From: Pseudomonas kairouanensis
Lineage (GTDB): Bacteria > Pseudomonadota > Gammaproteobacteria > Pseudomonadales > Pseudomonadaceae
NCBI RefSeq assembly: GCF_004682055.1
Contig: NZ_QUZU01000047.1
Span: 1 to 46,268, forward strand
Direction of reading: 5' to 3'
Length of the DNA: 46,268 nt
Position 1 is the stretch's first letter; each line of letters begins with the position of its first letter. This document shows positions 7,868 through 15,779 of the stretch, one piece after another. Made by a program: the position numbers and the translations under genes. Below the pieces are notes generated by a model. That model did no database searches. It was given only the letters and a program-made list of their open reading frames with translations, and had not been told where the DNA came from.

Positions 7868-8629
7868 TCAGTGCTGATGGGCCGTTACAGTCGGATCGGT
7901 GATCTGAATAACGGTGCCCTGTTGCCATGCGTCCGCACCCGGTGCGATGGGTGGCGCAACTATATCGATGCGTGTCTTCTTCTTTTCGGTGCTGTCGATA
8001 CCCATCCGCTTATCTCGCTCGGCGACCATCCCAGGGTCGGCCTGGCCATCGGTGGTAAACCCCATCATCAGTTGCGGCGCACCCAGCGGCAGGCGTTTGT
8101 TGAGATCGGTATGCCAGGTATGCCAAGTCTTACCGTAGGTATGCACCAGTTTTTCCATCAACGCGTGCTCCGCCACTTCGTGGATTCCCGGCGCGACCAG
8201 TTGTCCTGATTTCACTTCGTGCACGTGGCTGTGCCACAGCGCCTTTTCAGGGGTAGGCAGTGAGGTGAATAACTGCTCGCTGATGATGTATTCCACGCCC
8301 ATCAACTTTGCATCCTTGCGATTGCCGTCGTAGATCACGCATTGAATCACCTCTTCATTGAGAATCGCACAGTAGTGATGCGCTTCCATCTGCACCTCAG
8401 GATGGCCGTTATAAAAGTGAAAACCGTCCAGGTAGGCGTTCAATGCATCAACAGGCGGACGAGATTGGAGCAGGGCTGCACCGGCTTCCAGGGTTCGGGT
8501 AGATGAAGTGGTGGGTTTACCGGGTGCCCCCACGTTCGAGGGAGAATCGTTGCCAGCGCAGGCGCTTAACAGGGTAAAGGTTGCCGCCAAGGAGCATGAC
8601 TTGGCCATTCTGGTTGTCTTGGTAATCAT
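7868..8629 (-). CDS. DUF1264 (oil-body-associated-protein-like) lipoprotein
   Basis: 253 residues from the ATG at 8629. The N terminus (KTTRMAKSCSLAATFTLLSAC) is a lipoprotein signal with lipobox LSAC, so the mature protein is probably lipid-anchored in the envelope. The frame stays open further upstream (to 8908), but that part has no signal logic and covers the divergent promoter. The core matches the DUF1264 family known from plant oil-body-associated proteins and bacterial homologues: LNAYLDGFHFYNGHPEVQ, CAILNEEVIQCVIYDGN, LWHSHVHEVKSGQL. Biochemical function is unknown. It lies 78 bases upstream of the SDR gene on the same strand, and divergent from the CinA-like gene. Confidence 0.8.
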   Translation of the reverse strand: MITKTTRMAKSCSLAATFTLLSACAGNDSPSNVGAPGKPTTSSTRTLEAGAALLQSRPPVDALNAYLDGFHFYNGHPEVQMEAHHYCAILNEEVIQCVIYDGNRKDAKLMGVEYIISEQLFTSLPTPEKALWHSHVHEVKSGQLVAPGIHEVAEHALMEKLVHTYGKTWHTWHTDLNKRLPLGAPQLMMGFTTDGQADPGMVAERDKRMGIDSTEKKKTRIDIVAPPIAPGADAWQQGTVIQITDPTVTAHQH

Positions 8630-8672
8630 TGCCGTAGGTTCCACCCTCTTGCCTTCTCTCAAGCTGAAATCG

Positions 8673-8747
8673 TGAACGTCAGGTTCAACTCTGTAGACGT
8701 TGGAAATCCTGACACCGTGCACGTTCAAAACACTTTCACTTGAACGT
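8673..8747. promoter_or_regulatory. Two related inverted repeats in a divergent promoter region
   Basis: Between the DUF1264 lipoprotein (-) and the CinA-like gene (+) lie TGAAC-N5-GTTCA (8673-8687) and ACGTTCAA-N11-TTGAACGT (8721-8728 and 8740-8747). Both are perfect dyads sharing the GAACGT/GTTCA half site. Paired dyads in a divergent promoter fit operator sites for one dimeric regulator. The regulator is not identifiable. Confidence 0.45.
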
Positions 8748-8816
8748 TGATTGATCTGAAAGGTCGTTTTTTGGAACGGGTGATAGCGCAATCGCTCGCG
8801 CGCAGGAGCAATTATC

Positions 8817-9317
8817 ATGTTAGTCGCCACTTCTATCGTGGAGTACCTCAAACGCAACCGACTGGTCATTGCGACGGCCGAGTCTTGTACCGCGGGAAAA
8901 ATTATCACGTTGCTTTCCGAGGTCGACGGAGGGGGGGCATGTATTGAGAGTGGTTATGTTGTCTACTCGCCAGAAGCGAAGCAGCGACTACTAAAAGTAC
9001 GCGCGTACACCATAAATACTTTTAATCTCACGAGTTGTGAGGTTGCTCGGGAGATGGTTCTCGGGGCGCTGGACGACAGCCCGGCAAATGTAGCCGTCGC
9101 GACCACAGGCATACTCGGTCCTGATGTGGTCGATGGAATACCTCCTGGAACTGTGTGTTTTGCCTGGGCCTATCGAGTAGGGCGAGGTCTGAGCGTGTTC
9201 AGTCGAAAGGAACGGTTCATGGGATCGCGCGAGGAGGTCCAATTGGCGGCATCCCTCCATGCCCTGAAATCATTGCCGCATTTTCACCAGCTAGCCATGG
9301 CGGGAGAGGGCGCTTAG
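8817..9317 (+). CDS. CinA C-terminal-domain family protein (NMN-amidase-like)
   Basis: 166 residues, ATG at 8817 with AGGAG-like CAGGAGCAATT upstream. It is a stand-alone CinA C-terminal domain (PncC-like), which in E. coli deamidates nicotinamide mononucleotide in pyridine-nucleotide recycling. Visible family marks are ATAESCTAGKI (about 19-29), the IESGYVVYSPEAKQRLLKV segment, AVATTGILGP and PPGTVCFAW. The second Gly of the usual SCTGG is Ala here, and the middle GGGACIESG differs somewhat from the common pattern, so activity is likely but not certain. It is convergent with the cupin gene and overlaps it by 4 bases. Confidence 0.85.
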   Translation: MLVATSIVEYLKRNRLVIATAESCTAGKIITLLSEVDGGGACIESGYVVYSPEAKQRLLKVRAYTINTFNLTSCEVAREMVLGALDDSPANVAVATTGILGPDVVDGIPPGTVCFAWAYRVGRGLSVFSRKERFMGSREEVQLAASLHALKSLPHFHQLAMAGEGA

Positions 9318-9844
9318 CGATCTCTGACCCACAGCCTGCGAAAAACACGTTGATCGCCCGTTACTGGCCCCTCATCAGGAAATGGTAGCCGTTCGATATT
9401 TCTCAATTGTGCCTGGGTGGGCGCCTCGCGGCAGATATCCGCATGCTGGCCTGGCGGATACGCGCCTACTACGAGGAAGTCTCTACTGGCGCTCAGACTG
9501 CAATGTCCGGTGCCTGCCGGCAACAGCAACACATCGCCTGTACTCACGTTCAGAACCTGCCCGTGCTCGCCACCTAGCATCAGCTGAGCATGGCCGCTTG
9601 CGACACCCAGCACTTCGTGCCCCTGTGTATGGTAATGATGATAGTTGTAGATCCGATCACGCCACTGAGGTGGCCAACCTTGGCTGGCGAACATTGCTTC
9701 AAAGAGTGCCGCAGGGTCGTCGAAGGGCTTGGACAGGGCCTCTGAATAAAAAAGTACGGGCAGGTCCGGGTTATTGGGCACCGTATCACCGCGCTTAAAC
9801 ATAAGCGGTATTGACGCAGTTGTACCATTCTCAAAGCCGTTCAT
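9314..9844 (-). CDS. Cupin-domain protein (YjlB-like)
   Basis: 176 residues from the ATG at 9844; the frame extends further upstream but would run into the preceding gene. It is a single cupin with motif 1 in YHHYHTQGHEVLGVASG and motif 2 in GDVLLLPAGTGHCSL, giving a metal site of His/His/Glu plus His. The overall pattern (PLMFKRGDTVPNNPDLPVL near the start, GAYPPGQHADICRE later) fits the YjlB-type cupins of unknown substrate. It is probably cytosolic. It lies 25 bases after the secreted protein gene on the same strand and is convergent with the CinA-like gene. Confidence 0.8.
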   Translation of the reverse strand: MNGFENGTTASIPLMFKRGDTVPNNPDLPVLFYSEALSKPFDDPAALFEAMFASQGWPPQWRDRIYNYHHYHTQGHEVLGVASGHAQLMLGGEHGQVLNVSTGDVLLLPAGTGHCSLSASRDFLVVGAYPPGQHADICREAPTQAQLRNIERLPFPDEGPVTGDQRVFRRLWVRDR

Positions 9845-9869
9845 ATGGGATGCGCCATTTGAAATCCGG

Positions 9870-10307
9870 TTATTTAGCTGACTGCCACGTCCACTGCCCG
9901 CCGTCTTTCTCACAATCGATTTTGGCTTGCTTAAGGTCCTGTGCGGCATAGTGATAAGTCACCACCCCAGCGTTGCTGGGAAGCATCGCGCCTGCGTGGC
10001 CAGGAACTTTGGCGGTTGCATGAGGATTCGCAAGTGCCTCCTGTGTGAGTGTTGCCTTGCAACTGGCCGTATAGTCGCCGGCGCATTGAGCGATCTTGGT
10101 TTTTTTTGTGTTCATCATGTCCTTGTTTTCGTTGCTGCACGACCAATCGATAGCGTCGGAAGGCACGCCTTCGTACGTGTAGCAGGTGTGCTGTTCAACC
10201 ACAGGTACTTGATCGCTCCGAGAGTGCGTGTAGACATCACACGCCGCAGCCAAGGCGTTTGAAAAGGTAAAGCACAACATCAAAAACATGGGTAGACGCA
10301 GGTTCAT
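9870..10307 (-). CDS. Secreted Cys-containing hypothetical protein
   Basis: 145 residues from the ATG at 10307, which has GGAGA with 8-base spacing; two earlier in-frame ATGs lie on or before that site. The N terminus (MNLRLPMFLMLCFTFSNALA) is a signal peptide with cleavage after ALA, so the mature protein is periplasmic or exported. It contains six Cys (CDVY, HTCYTY, WSCSN, AQCAG, ASCKA, DCEKDGG), probably disulfide-paired. It has a C-terminal DLKQAKIDCEKDGGQW element. Family not recognised. Probably co-transcribed with the cupin. Confidence 0.7.
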   Translation of the reverse strand: MNLRLPMFLMLCFTFSNALAAACDVYTHSRSDQVPVVEQHTCYTYEGVPSDAIDWSCSNENKDMMNTKKTKIAQCAGDYTASCKATLTQEALANPHATAKVPGHAGAMLPSNAGVVTYHYAAQDLKQAKIDCEKDGGQWTWQSAK

Positions 10308-10586
10308 AATTGTCATCTCCACGCAGCGTTCACACTTTCGGATTCAATTGAATCGACTCATATCGACTTATCTAGGAGCAAATTCTTTTCTCTTCACAAA
10401 TGGGAGGGTGCAACGGTAGATAAAGTTTTAACGCTCTGCATATCCCTCGACGAGTGGCGTGCAGCGCTATCCACCAATGCTGAATAGCGGGGCTTTGGGG
10501 TGATTGTGTTTGAACATTCAGGTCGACGACGCTCTCACATAGAAATAGGCGAAAAGACAAACCCTGCTCCAAACAGGATGAGCATT

Positions 10587-10829
10587 ATGAGCCACTTACC
10601 CCAACGACCCGAGCTCAAAGCTTGGTACAAGGCGTTGAACGACTACGCGTACCGCGCCACTTCTCCGGATGCTTACCACCGTGCTCTGCTGGACGGTGCC
10701 AAAGCGCTGTTAAGCGGCGGTGTCATTGATTGGGACCAATGTGAGGAACTCAAACGGCTGGCTGATTCGGCGCATGCCCGGGCCGTGCTGGAAGCCAAAG
10801 CCCATCTGAAGCGTGACCCCTCGGCGTAA
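10587..10829 (+). CDS. Small hypothetical protein
   Basis: 80 residues from the ATG at 10587 (CAGGA with 8-base spacing); an ATG 9 bases earlier lies on that site. The product is mostly helical-looking: ELKAWYKALNDYAYRATSPDAYHRALLDGAKALL followed by IDWDQCEELKRLADSAHARAVLEAKAHL, here quoted only for its key blocks WYKALNDYAY and DQCEELKRLAD. No signal peptide. Family unknown, but the clean ribosome site and protein-like composition support a real gene. It is convergent with the 10878-11150 gene. Confidence 0.55.
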   Translation: MSHLPQRPELKAWYKALNDYAYRATSPDAYHRALLDGAKALLSGGVIDWDQCEELKRLADSAHARAVLEAKAHLKRDPSA

Positions 10830-10877
10830 CAGCAGCGGCAGGCGCAATTTCCACCTTCTCCGCCATCACGACTGAGC

Positions 10878-11150
10878 TTATGGGGCGACGTCCAACAGCA
10901 GCTCTCCACTGGGAAGTTTTTCAACGTGGTGCACCACCCCACGGTAGGAGCCGCCCTCCCATTCGAAGGTAAGTGTGTGGGCGTGTTGTAGCTCGCTAGG
11001 CCACGGCAGTGCGAGTTGCAGCTGTAATCCAGACGCTTTGCGTATTATGCGTGCTCTGCACTCGCTTGCGAGTGGATTCACTCCGAACAGCGTGTCCACT
11101 AGGTATTCAATTTTGATTGAATGCATCGTCGCTTCAGTAGAGTCCGGCAT
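10878..11150 (-). CDS. Small hypothetical protein
   Basis: 90 residues, ATG at 11150 with AGGA and 7-base spacing. The second half is strand-rich (LQLQLALPWPSEL, LTFEWEGGSYRGVVHHVEKLPSGELLLDV) and suggests a small beta-barrel. No signal or membrane segment. It lies 15 bases after the DUF1652-like gene on the same strand, so the two probably form one transcript. I do not recognise the family. Confidence 0.55.
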   Translation of the reverse strand: MPDSTEATMHSIKIEYLVDTLFGVNPLASECRARIIRKASGLQLQLALPWPSELQHAHTLTFEWEGGSYRGVVHHVEKLPSGELLLDVAP

Positions 11151-11165
11151 ATGAATTCCTGTTTA

Positions 11166-11420
11166 TTACCCCACAGATGAGCGCCTGGAAGACTGTCTCG
11201 ATATGACCATTTCTTCCAGTATTTCCCGTATGAGCCTATTGATTCCTGATTCCCCGTGATAGTGGGCGCGATTGATATTGGCGATGGTGAACTGATCAGC
11301 ATCGTGTGCCGTCACGGTCACCGAAAGGCTGCCGTCGGGATTGAACGCACAGTGAACTGCGCAGTTAGGAAGGCGAGCGGAAAGGGCTGCTTCAACCTCC
11401 ACTTTGGTTAGCGTGTCCAT
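11166..11420 (-). CDS. Small protein, DUF1652-like
   Basis: 84 residues, ATG at 11420 with GGAG and 5-base spacing. The pattern, a short N-terminal helix, then CAVHCAFNPDGSLSVTV, then a short strand and a C-terminal helix INRLIREILEEM, resembles the Pseudomonas DUF1652 family, in which CxxxxNPDGSLTI is typical. Function is unknown. It is first in a probable two-gene minus-strand unit. The family call rests on memory of this pattern. Confidence 0.6.
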   Translation of the reverse strand: MDTLTKVEVEAALSARLPNCAVHCAFNPDGSLSVTVTAHDADQFTIANINRAHYHGESGINRLIREILEEMVISRQSSRRSSVG

Positions 11421-11611
11421 CAGTTCTCCGGATTAAAAGCCTAAACACGACAAGGCTAGTTCAGAATGCCGCGGCGTAAATACTGGCAGGATAATGGCCC
11501 TCCGAAACGTTCCTTTAGATGGAGCTGCTCTCGCTACGATAGATTCTTTAAACCTTCCTTATCAGGGCGGTGTCGATTGCTGGGCACACGTCGCGAGGTA
11601 AGGGAGAGAAA

Positions 11612-12322
11612 ATGATAGGGATCGTGATACCTGCTCATAACGAAGAACGCTATATCAGCCAATGCCTTGAGTCCGTACTCCTCGCGGTTGAACACCCGTC
11701 GCTAAAAGATCGGTTGGTCGAGATACTTGTCGTCTTGGATGACTGCTCAGATAGCACGGAGGCAATGGTCGCGGCGATGGGCATACAGTCGATTGGTGTC
11801 TCCTTTCAAAACGTGGGTAAGACGAGAGCTGTAGGTGCTGAGCAGTTACTGAAAGCTGGTGCACGGTGGCTTGCTTTCACGGATGCCGATACCGTTGTAC
11901 CGCCCGATTGGCTAGCGCGTCAGATTGAGTTTGACGCTGACGCGGTGTGTGGAACAGTTGAGGTCGACAGCTGGAGAGAATACGGCGAGACGGTTCGCAC
12001 TCAAGACCTGGCGTTGTACCAGTTCATCGAGAACCATCGCCATATCCATGGGGCCAATCTCGACCTGAGTGCCGAGGCTTATCGGAACGCTGGTGGGTTC
12101 AAGCATTTGATGGCATACGAGGATGTTCAACTGGTTGCAGACCTCGAGAGGATTGGAGCACGTATTGTCTGGACAGCCACCAATCCTTTGCTCACCAGTG
12201 CACGCCGAGACTACAAGTGCCGGGGCGGATTTGGAGATTATCTGGCTTCCCTTATGCCTCCTAATACCGACAAAGGTGTCGAGCCGTCCATGAGTTCAGA
12301 CTCTGGCCTCCGGGGGGCGTGA
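11612..12322 (+). CDS. Family 2 glycosyltransferase
   Basis: 236 residues from the ATG at 11612 (AAGGGAGAG upstream, about 6-base spacing); an upstream in-frame GTG at 11570 lacks a good site. GT-A fold features are IGIVIPAHNEERYI at the N terminus, ILVVLDDCSDST, the DxD in FTDADTVVPPDWL and a later LMAYEDVQLVADLERIGARI acceptor region. It is a soluble, inverting sugar transferase of the type acting on membrane lipids or secondary metabolites; donor and acceptor are unknown. Four bases separate it from the following small membrane-protein gene, so they are an operon. Confidence 0.87.
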   Translation: MIGIVIPAHNEERYISQCLESVLLAVEHPSLKDRLVEILVVLDDCSDSTEAMVAAMGIQSIGVSFQNVGKTRAVGAEQLLKAGARWLAFTDADTVVPPDWLARQIEFDADAVCGTVEVDSWREYGETVRTQDLALYQFIENHRHIHGANLDLSAEAYRNAGGFKHLMAYEDVQLVADLERIGARIVWTATNPLLTSARRDYKCRGGFGDYLASLMPPNTDKGVEPSMSSDSGLRGA

Positions 12323-12326
12323 CCTT

Positions 12327-12575
12327 GTGGATCTGATTGATTGGGTGCAATGGCCCGCCATGGTAGTGACTGTCATGTCAGCTTGGTATATCGGTTCTCA
12401 ACAACCGCGCCGACGCATGATTGCCTTTTGGGGGTTTATCCTCAGCAACGCGTTATGGGTTATCTGGGGATGGCACACAAATGCTTTCGGATTGATTGTG
12501 CTCGAGTGCATTTTGCTTGGCATGAATGTTCGTGGGTTTAGGAAAAATCAGCGCGGTCCCCAGGCCTCCGAATGA
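12327..12575 (+). CDS. Small two- or three-helix membrane protein, paralogue A
   Basis: 82 residues with a GTG start at 12327, 4 bases after the glycosyltransferase stop; a G-rich stretch about 10 bases upstream can serve as ribosome site. The sequence VQWPAMVVTVMSAWYIGSQ, FWGFILSNALWVIWGW and FGLIVLECILLGMNVRGFRKN shows two to three membrane helices and a basic tail. Its closest relative in the window is the convergent gene at 12583-12819, with the same block order. The pattern is reminiscent of small amphipathic or PnuC-like mini-membrane proteins, but I do not assign a function. Confidence 0.65.
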   Translation: MDLIDWVQWPAMVVTVMSAWYIGSQQPRRRMIAFWGFILSNALWVIWGWHTNAFGLIVLECILLGMNVRGFRKNQRGPQASE

Positions 12576-12582
12576 ATCGCGC

Positions 12583-12819
12583 CTACTGATTCTGAAAGTT
12601 CTTTTTAAACCCACGTAGGTTCATCGAGCAAAGACAGATCTGCAGCACGATCAGTGCGTAGGCCTCCGCATAAGCCCCCCAAATGACCCATAGGACATTA
12701 CTCAAAATAAAACAGAAGAACCCTGCCATTCTTCTCGCGGGGCGTTGAGACCCGATAAGCCACGCGGCGATCACTGTCACTGCCATGGCGGGCCACTGAA
12801 CCCAATCCAGATAACTCAA
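12583..12819 (-). CDS. Small membrane protein, paralogue B
   Basis: 78 residues from a TTG at 12819 with GAGAGG about 6 bases upstream. It shares with the convergent 12327-12575 product the blocks DWVQWPAM, VTV.AW.IGSQ, FILSN.LWVIWG and MN.RGF.KN over its whole length. The two are clearly paralogues arranged tail to tail with 7 bases between stops. DNA identity is only partial, so the duplication is old or one copy was acquired. Two to three membrane helices are predicted. Function unknown. Confidence 0.65.
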   Translation of the reverse strand: MSYLDWVQWPAMAVTVIAAWLIGSQRPARRMAGFFCFILSNVLWVIWGAYAEAYALIVLQICLCSMNLRGFKKNFQNQ

Positions 12820-13012
12820 GCCAACCTCTCAATCTCTATCGATAAAAAAGAGAGGGATACGAGGGCGAATAATTCAGATTTTTTGAGCGATTTTGAGAAT
12901 GTACCGCTCGTCAGACATGCCTCGAATTTCTTGAACATACGATTTGCTCTCTCGGACAGATTAAACATGTGCTGACGAAAAATCCCTTTCGTCTTGCCTC
13001 TGGGAGAACGCA

Positions 13013-14152
13013 ATGAAAGCCATCGTTTACAACGGCCCCCGTGACGTCAGTGTGCAAAATGTGCCGGATGCCAAAATCGAAAAACCTACGGACGTTCTGG
13101 TGCGGGTGACGGCCACCAATATCTGCGGATCTGATCTGCATATGTATGAAGGCCGAACCTCTTTCGAAACCGGCAGAGTCTTTGGCCATGAGAATCTGGG
13201 CGAGGTCGTTGAAGTAGGCGCCGGTGTGGATCGAGTCAAGGTAGGCGACCGCGTATGTCTGCCATTTAACATCGGCTGCGGTTTTTGCGAAAACTGTGAA
13301 AAAGGCCTGACCGGATTCTGCCTGACCGCTAACCCAGGTAGTGCGGGCGCGGCCTACGGATTTGCTGATATGGGGCCATATCAGGGCGGGCAGGCAGAGC
13401 TGCTACGGGTGCCGTATGCCGACTTCAATTGCCTGGTGCTGCCCGACGACGCGCAAGAGCGTGAAGAAGATTACGTCATGCTGTCGGATATCTTCCCGAC
13501 GGGCTGGCATGCAACCGAGCTGGCGGGCCTCCTTCCTGGGGAGAGCATTGCCATCTATGGCGCCGGCCCGGTGGGTTTAATGGCCGCCCACTCAGCAGTT
13601 ATCAAGGGCGCCTCTCAGGTGTTCGTGGTCGACAATCATCCCGACCGTTTAAAGCTCGCCGCTCAGATGGGTGCTACGCCCATCAACTCGCTTGAGAAAG
13701 AGGCAGTGGACCAAATCTTAAATCTGACTCACGGCAAAGGCACCGATCGAGGATGTGAGTGTGTTGGTTATCAATGCTGCGACCGCCACGGTCATGAAGC
13801 CAATCACCTCACTATGAATAACCTTGTTGCCTCGACAAAAGCGACGGGGGGTATCGGAGTCGTTGGTGTGTTCGTACCTCAGGATCCCGGCGCTAAAAAT
13901 GAACTCGCCAAAGAAGGCAAGATGGCCTTCGATTTCGGCGCTTTCTGGTTCAAGGGGCAGCAGATTCGAACTGGGCAGGCTAACGTCAAAGTCTATAACC
14001 GTCGCTTGGCCGAGCTTATCCATCACGGTCGTGCCAAACCATCTCAGATCATTTCTCATCGCCTCAAGCTCGCCGAAGGCCCAGATGCCTATAAGCACTT
14101 CGACGCACGTGACGATGGCTGGACGAAGGTCGTACTCAAACCAGCAGCCTGA
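13013..14152 (+). CDS. fdhA: Glutathione-independent formaldehyde dehydrogenase-type zinc alcohol dehydrogenase
   Basis: 379 residues, ATG at 13013 with GGGAG upstream. It belongs to the zinc-dependent MDR group typified by Pseudomonas putida formaldehyde dehydrogenase, which oxidises formaldehyde with NAD without glutathione. Catalytic zinc ligands are in NICGSDLH and GHENLGEV; structural zinc cysteines are in CGFCENCEKGLTGFC. The NAD site is YGAGPVGLMAAH. The family insert SAGAAYGFADMGPYQGGQAELLRVP and the C-terminal DARDDGW are present, and length matches. Paralogues acting on other aldehydes are common in Pseudomonas, so the exact substrate is inferred. A small lipoprotein gene follows after 35 bases. 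Confidence 0.9.
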   Translation: MKAIVYNGPRDVSVQNVPDAKIEKPTDVLVRVTATNICGSDLHMYEGRTSFETGRVFGHENLGEVVEVGAGVDRVKVGDRVCLPFNIGCGFCENCEKGLTGFCLTANPGSAGAAYGFADMGPYQGGQAELLRVPYADFNCLVLPDDAQEREEDYVMLSDIFPTGWHATELAGLLPGESIAIYGAGPVGLMAAHSAVIKGASQVFVVDNHPDRLKLAAQMGATPINSLEKEAVDQILNLTHGKGTDRGCECVGYQCCDRHGHEANHLTMNNLVASTKATGGIGVVGVFVPQDPGAKNELAKEGKMAFDFGAFWFKGQQIRTGQANVKVYNRRLAELIHHGRAKPSQIISHRLKLAEGPDAYKHFDARDDGWTKVVLKPAA

Positions 14153-14187
14153 AATGAAGAGCCAAATTCACTAGTAGGTAAACGATC

Positions 14188-14340
14188 ATGAAAAAGTTGA
14201 GTATGTGCTTGGGCTTTTGCAGCGTATTCATGCTTCATGGATGCTTTGACAGCGCCGACAATGCAACCAAAGACAACTCCAGCGGTACCAAGTCCTCTGT
14301 ACAGATGCAGGAAGGAAAGTCGGACGACAGTAAGCGATAA
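14188..14340 (+). CDS. Small putative lipoprotein
   Basis: 50-codon ORF 35 bases after fdhA. It has a Lys-Lys start, a short hydrophobic stretch (LGFCSVFMLHGC) and then a hydrophilic, Ser/Asp/Lys-rich tail. LHGC at residues 16-19 can act as a lipobox, though His at -2 is unusual. The ribosome site (TAGGTAAACGATC) is modest. A hairpin follows directly after the stop. No family recognised. Confidence 0.5.
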   Translation: MKKLSMCLGFCSVFMLHGCFDSADNATKDNSSGTKSSVQMQEGKSDDSKR

Positions 14341-14344
14341 TTGA

Positions 14345-14374
14345 TGGCCCAGACCGTTATGAACCGCTGGGCCA
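14345..14374. terminator. Hairpin after the fdhA unit
   Basis: TGGCCCAG (14345-14352) and CTGGGCCA (14367-14374) form an 8-bp stem 5 bases after the small lipoprotein stop. The following AAAACCCTTT is only a weak U-tract, so termination is likely but not certain. Confidence 0.45.
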
Positions 14375-14456
14375 AAACCCTTTGACGACAATAAAATGTT
14401 GGGTTGGATGCTCCACAAATGTAGGCAATGTGCTCAGCCACTAAGAGGATGCGATC

Positions 14457-14834
14457 ATGCCGCGCGGGGATAAAGACAAGTACACCGATAACCAAAAACG
14501 CAAAGCGAAACATATCGAAGATAGCTATGAGGCTAAAGGGGTTCCCGAAGATGAAGCAGCACGTCGTGCTTGGGGAACAGTTAATAAACAGTCAGGTGGC
14601 GGCGAACGGAAGGGTGGGTCTGGGCAGAAAACCACCAAAGCAAAAAAGGCTAAAGCCCGAGAATCATCAGCCCGGCGAGCTGCAGCAACACGACAGGGTG
14701 CCCCGCGAACTGACCAGCGATTAGAGGATATGAGCAAAAATGAGCTTATGGAGCGAGCTCGTAAACACCGAATAGCCGGGCGTTCGACTATGCGTAAGAT
14801 CGAACTGATCAAGGCGCTGAATGAGGTGAGTTAA
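14457..14834 (+). CDS. Basic protein with C-terminal Rho-N/SAP-like domain (often called plasmid stabilization protein)
   Basis: 125 residues, ATG at 14457 with GAGG upstream. The N-terminal third (DKYTDNQKRKAKHIEDSYEAKG, key blocks KYTDNQKRKA and EDEAARRAWGTVNK) is a conserved helical module in Pseudomonas proteins. The middle is a Lys/Ala/Gly-rich basic linker, apt for nucleic-acid contact. The C terminus (MSKNELMERARKHRIAGRSTMRKIELIKAL) is a Rho N-terminal/SAP-like helix-extended-loop-helix. The common plasmid stabilization label has little experimental basis. DNA or RNA binding is inferred. A palindrome GTTAAG-GA-CTTAAC overlaps the stop codon (14830-14843). Confidence 0.75.
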   Translation: MPRGDKDKYTDNQKRKAKHIEDSYEAKGVPEDEAARRAWGTVNKQSGGGERKGGSGQKTTKAKKAKARESSARRAAATRQGAPRTDQRLEDMSKNELMERARKHRIAGRSTMRKIELIKALNEVS

Positions 14835-14843
14835 GGACTTAAC

Positions 14844-15389
14844 CGAAGTGACCACGTGGCATGAGCGGTGCGACCAATGAATTCACGCTGGCCGCTTCGG
14901 TGTAACGGCGCTGGCTGGCCAAGTTTACCCCTCAGGGGCCACCGGTCCGTATGCGCCTGCCCAACACACCTTGCGTGATTAAGTAGCATTTCGGTGCGTC
15001 GGCAGTCGCGTGAGCACAGCTTTGAGATAGATCCTTGAGCCTTCAGCCTAGCCAGCCCCTGCTTGATTTGCTCAGGGTTCTCGAAGATCGTCTCTAGAGC
15101 ACCACCAGTGCTACTCGGTCGCAGATACGGCCCGCAAAGTTCTGCCTTAGCGGTAAAGCATCGCCCATTAGGCCAAAGGGCCTCTCCTAGACGCCAAAAG
15201 CTCGCAAATGCTCAACCGCTACCGCCAACAAGAACGTCTTGCCCGCGCTATGGCGCGAGGCGTCGAGGACGTCTTGATAGCCGTAACTGACGGTCTCTAT
15301 ATTCGGAATCCGGCCCCTATGACCCTCAATTCCAGTTCGTGTGTTATAAAAAGCCCGTCGCATGCCGAAGTTCTGGTTCCGGCTTCTCT
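14844..15389. other. Gene-poor stretch with decayed coding traces
   Basis: No intact gene seen. On the minus strand, about 15031 to 14979, the translation YLKAVLTRLPTHRNAT appears. It resembles the C terminus of IS66-type TnpC proteins (YLKDVLTRLPTQRAS in the intact copy at 17.7 kb) and ends in a stop. Just upstream in a shifted frame is LETIFENPEQIKQGLARLKAQG, which may be part of the same dead gene. The rest shows only short, unsupported frames. Confidence 0.4.
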
Positions 15390-15680
15390 CTAGGACTTGC
15401 GGAGCCGAGATGAAAGGGTTTCACGTCGAATACGCTCAAGCAACGAGTCTAAATCCGTATCAGGATCGAGGAGCAAAAAGCTCTCTAGAAGAAGGGTCAG
15501 TGGATGTACATCCATTCTGCCAGCAAGCTCTGACGCCTTCTCCAAAGTAACGTTCTTGAGACCTCGTTCAAGCGTGCTGAGGTATGTCCTACTGCTGACG
15601 ATTCCAAAGTCTTCTTGGGTCAAACCCTGGCGAATCCGTGTATTGCGCAACGCGATGGCAAACGCTTCTCGCAGCTCCAT
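15390..15680 (-). CDS. XRE-family helix-turn-helix regulator
   Basis: 96 residues, ATG at 15680; no convincing ribosome site is visible upstream, so it may be leaderless or weakly translated. The HTH is clear: LRNTRIRQGLTQEDFGIVSS followed by RTYLSTLERGLKNVTLEKASELAGRMDVHPLTLL, the standard Cro/CI fold at residues 9-65. A short acidic and then basic tail follows. This size suits antitoxin-type, phage or restriction-controller regulators. It is divergent from the 15780 gene across a 99-base gap with repeated CTATAG motifs, and probably represses that promoter and its own. Confidence 0.85.
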   Translation of the reverse strand: MELREAFAIALRNTRIRQGLTQEDFGIVSSRTYLSTLERGLKNVTLEKASELAGRMDVHPLTLLLESFLLLDPDTDLDSLLERIRRETLSSRLRKS

Positions 15681-15722
15681 TTTGATTAATCCACAAAAGG
15701 AACTATGAGGCCTTCTTGAGCT

Positions 15723-15743
15723 CTATAGGACTACAATCTATAG
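15723..15743. promoter_or_regulatory. Candidate operator for the XRE regulator
   Basis: Two copies of the self-complementary hexamer CTATAG (15723-15728 and 15738-15743) with a 15-base period lie in the gap between the divergent XRE gene and its neighbour. The second continues as CTATAGTG, the same half site as in the 17-base palindrome at 20471. Binding is inferred from position and symmetry. Confidence 0.45.
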
Positions 15744-15779
15744 TGTTCATTTGATGGGGTTTTTATGGCCGGAGTACAG

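Noticed and set aside
8630..8908. N-terminal extension of the DUF1264 protein
   Set aside because: It would bury the lipoprotein signal and cover the divergent promoter and the cinA start.
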